DNA of 64,000 nucleotides, taken from assembly GCA_001247695.2 (NCBI GenBank), contig LGRX02024601.1:23687-87686 (forward strand). The letters run 5' to 3'. Shown here one piece after another: positions 58,308 to 64,000 of the stretch (positions within the stretch are counted from its first letter, which is position 1; every line of letters starts with the position of its first letter). A program made the position numbers and the translations under genes. The notes under the pieces were generated by a model. That model was not told the DNA's origin and did not search any database. It worked only from the letters and a program-made list of their open reading frames with translations. The DNA is from Cymbomonas tetramitiformis (lineage: Eukaryota; Chlorophyta; Pyramimonadophyceae; Pyramimonadales; Pyramimonadaceae).

Positions 58308-58535
58308 AAGGGCCCGGGTCAATGCAGACTGCTGTACCAGCAGTATAAGGTAGGGAACTCTGTAGAGTTCTGCTCCGACACTTGATCTGTTTTCGGGAAG
58401 GGTATCATCCCGCCCGCCCACCTCATTGGCATTATTTACGTTCGTTTTCATTCCGATATTGCGTTGCGGGTCCCTTATGCCCGCATTACTATTTGCACTA
58501 ATAATTCTTAATTATTAGTGTTCTCCGATACCCTA

Positions 58536-58712
58536 TCCGTGACATGCATCTTGCTTTACAGGTGTGATTATTGGGTAGTTAGGGTAGATAGGGTAGCTAG
58601 GGGGGTCCGTAGGGTAGGTGTGTCACATAACTGGATGTTATGTGTCACAGTGCAGCGAGCGGAGCGAGAGGTGCTGTGTCACATAACTCTGGTTATGTGA
58701 CAGACCGGACCG
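58536..58712 (+). repeat. 177-bp direct repeat, copy 2
   Basis: Identical to 58131-58307. The 228 bp between copies are unique. In PAT-like DIRS elements split direct repeats lie at the 3' end after the recombinase, as here; the partner repeat expected at the 5' end is not seen. Confidence 0.9.
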
Positions 58713-60235
58713 TTAATCCCCAAAGTTGTGCACATGACCATTCAGGATCCCCCGCCCCGTGTGCTGAAACCGTCTTCCATGCATACGATAGAGCTCTACT
58801 GTAAAGTACTGTACTCCCGTCCGACAATTTCAAGCGGAAGGGAGCTAGCGTTCATCCGAACTTTTTGTTCTTGTGGACGCCGTAGCACCACATGACTCGA
58901 CGCAAGCGAGGAAACAAGAAAGCCTGCGCAAGGCGTGGTTAAGATTCTTTCGCTGGTGATAAGGTCTATTCCAATTATCAACTGACAATAAACACCTGTA
59001 GACAGTTTTTTGGTTTGCACGTCCCTCGAGGAATCCAGTGCCAGTATAGGTTATCGTTAGGATCCCGACAAAGGCCAAAAGAGACATTTAACGCGCTCTG
59101 TTTTGCTGAAAGGCTGGTCAAGTACTGCTATTCCTTAAGAGAATTTTGTTCAACGAGCGTCAGGAGCCAATAGTTCGGAGATTTCAGGTACGATTTCCGC
59201 TTGCTAAATATGCTATGATTTGGGTTTGGTAAAATATGGCTCAGGTGATCGCGGTTCATCTTTTCTCGCTTGTCGCGTCCTTGCGTGCGAAGTTTCCCTG
59301 CGTCGATGTAACGCGTGATTTGAGCAGTTGATTACAGAATCAACTCGATGTGGCTGAGATGTTACCTCGCGATACAGATTGAAATAAGTGTATCGGCATA
59401 TCTATCATAGTTCTGAATCTTTGTCAAGTGTCGTATATGGCCCGTATTCACAGTTGCGCTAACAGGGAAGTCGTTGATTTGGTCTCCTTGACTAACATCG
59501 CTTGATAGTGGTTCGCAGAGTTGTAAGCAAGGCACGCATTTCACGTATGAGTAACTCCTATGATGTGATACAACAGGAATATGTTCTCTCGATCGTCAAT
59601 GGCGGGTGTAGTCTTGTTTTTCTCCCTGCTCCCGTCAACGACAACTTTGATTTCAGGTGTGTGATCAAATCAGCTCTCCGAAGTGGAAGTGGCGACAGTA
59701 CTCTCGCGATTCCAACTTCCTCGCCGCTTACGTCGACTTGTCCATCTTTGTGTTTTTGCGTGTCACCCGCCCCTCGCCCCAATACATCTTGATATCTTAA
59801 GATATCACATTGTCTTTCACCTTTTTTCTCGCAGTCCGTCAGCCCGCACCTTTTCTCCTGTGACTCTATCCTAGTCTTCAACTCCCGCACGCCAAAATGG
59901 CAAAGTAGTTTACAGCTTGCCCTTCCACGGTTTCCTTTCCTCTCTCTCTTTCTCTCTGCCCTTTCGCTCGCTCTTTTCTCCACACTATCGTCAGCTTTGC
60001 ATCTCGCTTCTTCGTGTTCTTGTCAGTTGCCCTCGTCATCTTGGCATTTCCCCCTGTATAAATAAATAAATAAATAAGACAACCTTTTCAGGTTGTGTGG
60101 CTTTCATAAGAGGGAGCCGAGCCCTCATCCCCCTGTATCGATGCTCTTTGCGTTGCTCGTTCGCTTCCAAGTGTCGGCCCTTCTGCAATCAAGTACGGAA
60201 ACCCTAACGTCGCAATCACCGCTTTCCCCTGACAG
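58713..60235. other. Mostly intergenic; candidate 5' exon near 59547
   Basis: From an ATG at 59547 the frame reads MSNSYDVIQQEYVLSIVNGG and continues protein-like to a GT donor after 59657 (TTTCAG/GTGTGT). This could be an upstream exon of the membrane protein at 60236, but the phases do not match without an additional exon. An (AATA)n microsatellite lies at 60058-60078. Nothing else recognised. Confidence 0.3.
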
Positions 60236-60655
60236 GGTCTGCTACAGGGTTTGAGGTTGTGAACCCCGTCCTTCAAGAAGACTCTAAAACGTGGGTGTCC
60301 ACGAGATCCTTAAAGGTATGCAATTTCTGTCGTTGTTGCTCGCACTTCTTGTACGGCTGCTTATTTGCTCGCGCTTGTACGGCGCCTGAGTTGCTTGTGG
60401 TACTTGGTTTGATAGGCAACCAACGAGACGGCGGTAATAAGCGCAGCGAACTCCACCGATACCACCACTTCCGATAATGACAGCACAGCCCCTAACACAG
60501 AAAACGTCACCCATGACGACGGCGGCGGTAATGAAAAGACGACCAAGGCAAAACGCGGTCGGCTGTCTAAAAAGCAGCGCGTGATGATTACCCTCACGCT
60601 TCTCATCATCTTGATCCTGTGCTTCGCTACTTGCAGGCACATCGTTTGGGTGTAA
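60236..60655 (+). CDS. C-terminal exons of a small single-pass membrane protein
   Basis: Two exons, 60236-60315 and 60416-60655 (stop TAA), join in phase 0 using donor AAAG/GTATGC and acceptor TTGATAG. The product has a Ser/Thr/Asn-rich ectodomain with NET, NST and NVT glycosylation sites, a basic KRGRLSKKQR segment, a hydrophobic helix (VMITLTLLIILILCFATC) and a seven-residue tail. The 60235 acceptor (CCCCTGACAG) leaves two bases of a split codon, so at least one upstream exon exists. Family unknown. Confidence 0.55.
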
Positions 60656-61152
60656 GGGCTCACCCACATTGTCGTGGGACCTCCCATTCGCTTCGTGCCT
60701 TCTCTGCGGCACCGCATACCGCTTCTCATCCCCTTTCCGGCCATGCCTTTCCTGCGATATCTTCCCGGCCATGCCTTTCGTGTGACAACTGCTCAACTCA
60801 CACATCTTGTTGCGCGCATGCTGCACACACACTATCACGAGGCGCTTGCAACTTTGTGTATGTTCTCAACCTGCTCCACTCGCAAGCCCGCATACGATGG
60901 ACGCAGGGAGGAGTGTTTGGGGGCAGCGGCAGCATTCTTAAATGGGAGCGGAGAGAAGGAGCATTATGTATGGGATACATGGCATTTTGGGAATTGCGCT
61001 TGGGCAGGAAGGCGCCATGCCACATCTCAAGGGTTGTGCTTCATCCGAATTTCCATTTGGGGGGCGTGTGGCCGGGCATCGAGGTGCCGCATGCCGGGGT
61101 CTGTGCTGATGGGCGGATGCAGCGCCTCACATGGCAGCGGATGTGCTTGAGC

Positions 61153-61690
61153 AGGAAAGCGGGTGGCTACAAGCTGATGGCCATGAGCGCGGAAGAGCGG
61201 CTCAAGCTTCAGGAGGAAACCCAGAAACGGTTCTACAAGAAGCGGGGTCAGTGGCGTCCTGCTTACCATCCTGCCGACGGCTTCAACCAGGACCTGGCGC
61301 CGGAGCCCACACCTCCCATGATAACTGGTACCGGACTTGGACCCGAGTTCGAGACGCAGGAGATCAGAAGGTGTCTCCCAAAAGTGGTACCGTGTGGTGC
61401 CCACTTCCTTGGGCCCAGCACCTGCGTGGTCGTCACATGGGATGCAGTATGGGAGCTGGCCCAGGGCCTAGCTACAACGCAGGGATGCGGGCGCTACCCC
61501 ACCGCCTTGGTGGCTGCATGGGACTCGCTTGCGGCGCTGTGCTTGCAGCGCATCCAGGCCCCATTCCGACAGAGAAGCAAGCGCCGTGTGAGCATTGCCA
61601 GGAGGCGCTGCACGCCACCTCGCGAATCAGTTCGTACATGCAAGTGAAAGCCCTGGTTACAATGCTGGTAGGCTTCGGGGGGTCTTGTTG
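61153..61690 (+). CDS. Low-confidence coding stretch
   Basis: After a possible acceptor (TTGAGCAG at 61152) one frame reads MSAEERLKLQEETQKRFYKK, then PAYHPADGFNQDL and a Pro-rich segment to about 61365. Protein-like reading seems to continue in a second frame (KVSPKSGTVWCPLPW, CEHCQEALHATS) to about 61650. A frameshift, short intron or chance could explain this. No family recognised. Confidence 0.3.
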
Positions 61691-64000
61691 AAGCTCTATT
61701 GTGTAGGACTAAATCTGAGGAGAGGCTTGTCTTGAACACCTCCATGTGGGAGTCACTCGAGCGTGCACCTACCGCCAGCAGTGTCTGTCTTGTGAGGTAT
61801 CCATCTTGCATGATGTACCCATTTTGAATGTGTGTGCCCTCCCTTGATCTTTGCGGGGAATACCTCGGTGCCCGCTTTTGATTCCTGCTTCCATGCATCT
61901 TTCATTTTCTGCCAATGGTTTGCATTCATCGACTAACTGTTTACATCATCGACTGTGAGCCACCGGGGGGCATGCCAGCAGGGTTCGCTTACTCCATTAC
62001 CCAAGGACCGTTGCAATATCACGTGTTGGGCCATGATTGGCCTATACTATCATCCATGCTGCTCTGCATTCGGTTTGAGATATGTAGATGTTGGGGGTAT
62101 TTTGTCACGGCCCTGTGCTGTTCCTGAATGCTTCCCATATCCACGGGGATAAAGGTGGGCTGATTTTTCTCAGCGGGCCTCATGCCGTTCAGTGTATGTT
62201 CTCTCCATGCCGCCAACTTGTCTGGTGCGTGTTTGATGTTTTGTCGCGGCCCCATCCTGCTCTTGCATGCTTTATTTCTACAGGGTGGTGTTGGCCGGGC
62301 AAACGCTGGTCAGCTTACCTCGCGAGGGTCAATGTGTGCACAACCCTTTGTGACGCGTCTTTGTAGCTGACCTTGCTAGGGTCAATTTGTGCACACCCTT
62401 TTGTGACACGTCTTTGCAGCTGACCTCGCAAGGGTCAATGTGTGCACAACCCTTTGTGACGCGTATTTGCAGCTTACCTTGATAATCACCATGACTGCTG
62501 CATTCGCTGCATTGATCATGACCATGACTACTGCATTCCTTTTATCCGCTGGAGAAACGTGGCAGCAGAGGTTGCGTACTGTTGACACCATGAGGCGAGT
62601 GCAATATGCATAGATTTGATGTAGCAATTTCCCCCATCACGGTCCAACCCGGTTTCTCTGTGCTACTTACTCCTTTGGCCAGCTTTGGTTAGAGTGACCC
62701 ACATCGCCTGGGGCACCACTCATGCCTTGTGATATATTGCTAAGCACTAGTACGTGTTGCCAACCGCAGGCCAGGACATTCAGAAGATAGTAGGAGTCGA
62801 CGACGGAGATGAGCTTTGTCAGAGGCCATGCACATTGTTGACTTATCACGTGGCGAAGTTCCTTCAATGATATTTATTTGTGTGTCTGTGTTGGATTATG
62901 CCTACTCAACCTTTCTTCCAAGCGAATTTCTGACTATGTTGTTTGAAGTGTACGGCACATGGCCTTTGAAGTGACTTCGGGAGCACTCGAGGCTTTTAGG
63001 ACATGATGCGGACCATCCCTTACACAGTATTGGATCATTACATACCGTTACTTGTGTACAGATAGGGTTCATGATAGGTGTAATGCCACCTCCTTAAGAA
63101 AAGCATGCATTCGCCCGGCGATGTGGAGATTGCATGATACAAGTTATCCCAGCATGCGATGATTAAATCACGCTTCGATACCGTAGCTCCCATCTCAAAC
63201 GGTTGTTATAAAACTACATTATGGGCGGCGTTGGATATTGCACCATTATTCCATTGTACATCTTCACGTCCACAATTCGCTAATATGCAACTTTGTATTG
63301 TCATGTATCAAAATGTTGATCGAGTATACTATTGGAGCTCTGTGTTTGGCTCCCGTTGTGAGTACGTTATACGAATCCAGAGTCTATTTCACAGTCGCTA
63401 CAGAAAATGTGTTTGTATGTCTAAGCAGATGATAGCATGCGCGAGCTGTTGCAGTCTGCATGGTGAGTTGAATTCAGTGGCCTGTTTAGATGCACTCTGA
63501 GACATTCGAATAGTCTAGAGGATTTCTTTTTATCGATATATGGTCGCCAGGGTACCGTAGGGGTGCCGCCCTCGTATCTCCACATTAGTGTCCTCATGTC
63601 GATACATCATGAAAGCTCACATCAACTTGACAACTCTGGCTACTATTCTTATCGCTGGATATCAACTATAATATGAATAACTTGAAGCATCTGAGCAATG
63701 TACATACGGGCTCGGATGACAGCGATACATCTATAATTGTCTCCACTGGAGAACAGCTCTCTCTAGCCGATTTCTAGGCCGTCCCACGTGCGCTATTCCG
63801 TGTGTTTGCACGCAAATGCCTGCTCAATTTTAATTTTCAACTCAAGGGGAAGGCAGCGCTAGGGCTTAGGCAGAGGCGGGCATCGGTGTTAACGACTGAT
63901 TTCGTTCTCGCATGATCCGGTTGTCGGTCATTTTATGCGATGTAGCGAAGAGTGACGGCAAGGTTTCTTATTGCGCCCACCATATGTTTATTTTTTTTTG
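61691..64000. other. Intergenic to window end
   Basis: No convincing gene on either strand. AT content rises toward the end, which closes with a T run. One tandem repeat (62312-62481) is described separately. Confidence 0.55.
62312..62481 (+). repeat. 53-bp tandem repeat, about 3.2 copies
   Basis: Copies start at 62312, 62365, 62418 and (partial) 62471, each with AGCTKACCT, AGGGTCAATGTGTGCACA and CCTTTGTGACGCGT words. Confidence 0.85.

Larger units (their letters stand above)
52799..58712 (+). mobile_element. Degenerate DIRS-type retrotransposon
   Basis: In order: Gag-like sequence with a CCHC knuckle (52802-53277), an RT/RNase H/methyltransferase-like ORF (53730-55652), and a tyrosine recombinase (56220-58001), the set diagnostic of DIRS-like elements. 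Two 177-bp direct repeats follow (58131-58307 and 58536-58712), resembling the split direct repeats of PAT-like members. The 5' end is missing or hidden by the hAT element. Multiple lesions show it is no longer autonomous. Confidence 0.82.

Overview
The window is nuclear DNA of a eukaryote, most likely a chlorophyte green alga. This is inferred from GC-rich coding exons with short GT-AG introns, long Ser-Pro/poly-Pro tracts typical of algal hydroxyproline-rich matrix proteins, ShK-like and SEA-like extracellular modules, and abundant hAT, DIRS, LINE-like and satellite DNA. A large-genome prasinophyte would fit, but the sequence alone does not prove the species.

Bases 1-35780 look like one enormous gene, or a fused gene cluster, on the + strand, entered part-way. 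The order is: (i) twelve tandem ShK-like/acidic/proline-rich modules (1-4640); (ii) a SEA-like domain (4774-5120); (iii) four tandem copies of a ~1,500-residue unit starting at 5159, 10936, 18311 and 25643, each with a cohesin-like domain, TMEM132-like and Big-like Ig repeats, a second cohesin-like domain, a dockerin-like calcium loop and a beta-rich domain; (iv) a 97-residue module of lower GC between units, flanked by poly-Pro; (v) two cadherin-like beta-sandwich domains, a transmembrane helix and a long cytoplasmic tail over four exons ending at 35780. It reads as a type I giant adhesin or wall/matrix receptor. Units 2-4 share nine introns at identical positions. Unit 1 lacks exactly those nine introns, so it appears to derive from a spliced transcript.

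Bases 35781-47535 are gene-poor: a decayed LINE fragment (37048-38029), a possible LTR, a decayed W-repeat ORF, a well-supported four-exon minus-strand gene of unknown family (42871-41986), AC-rich satellites with an N gap (44100-44411), a ~179-bp satellite, and a 967-bp element with ~30-bp terminal inverted repeats.

Bases 47536-52798 are a hAT-type DNA transposon with an intact-looking 1,138-codon transposase and two 1,442-bp, nearly identical terminal inverted repeats, extraordinarily long for hAT. It abuts a degenerate DIRS-type retrotransposon (52799-58712) with Gag zinc knuckle, RT/RNase H/methyltransferase-like ORF and a tyrosine recombinase broken by stops, a frameshift and a small TIR insertion, followed by two 177-bp direct repeats.

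Bases 58713-64000 are mostly non-coding. They hold the last two exons of a small membrane-protein gene (60236-60655), a low-confidence coding stretch near 61150-61690 and a 53-bp tandem repeat.
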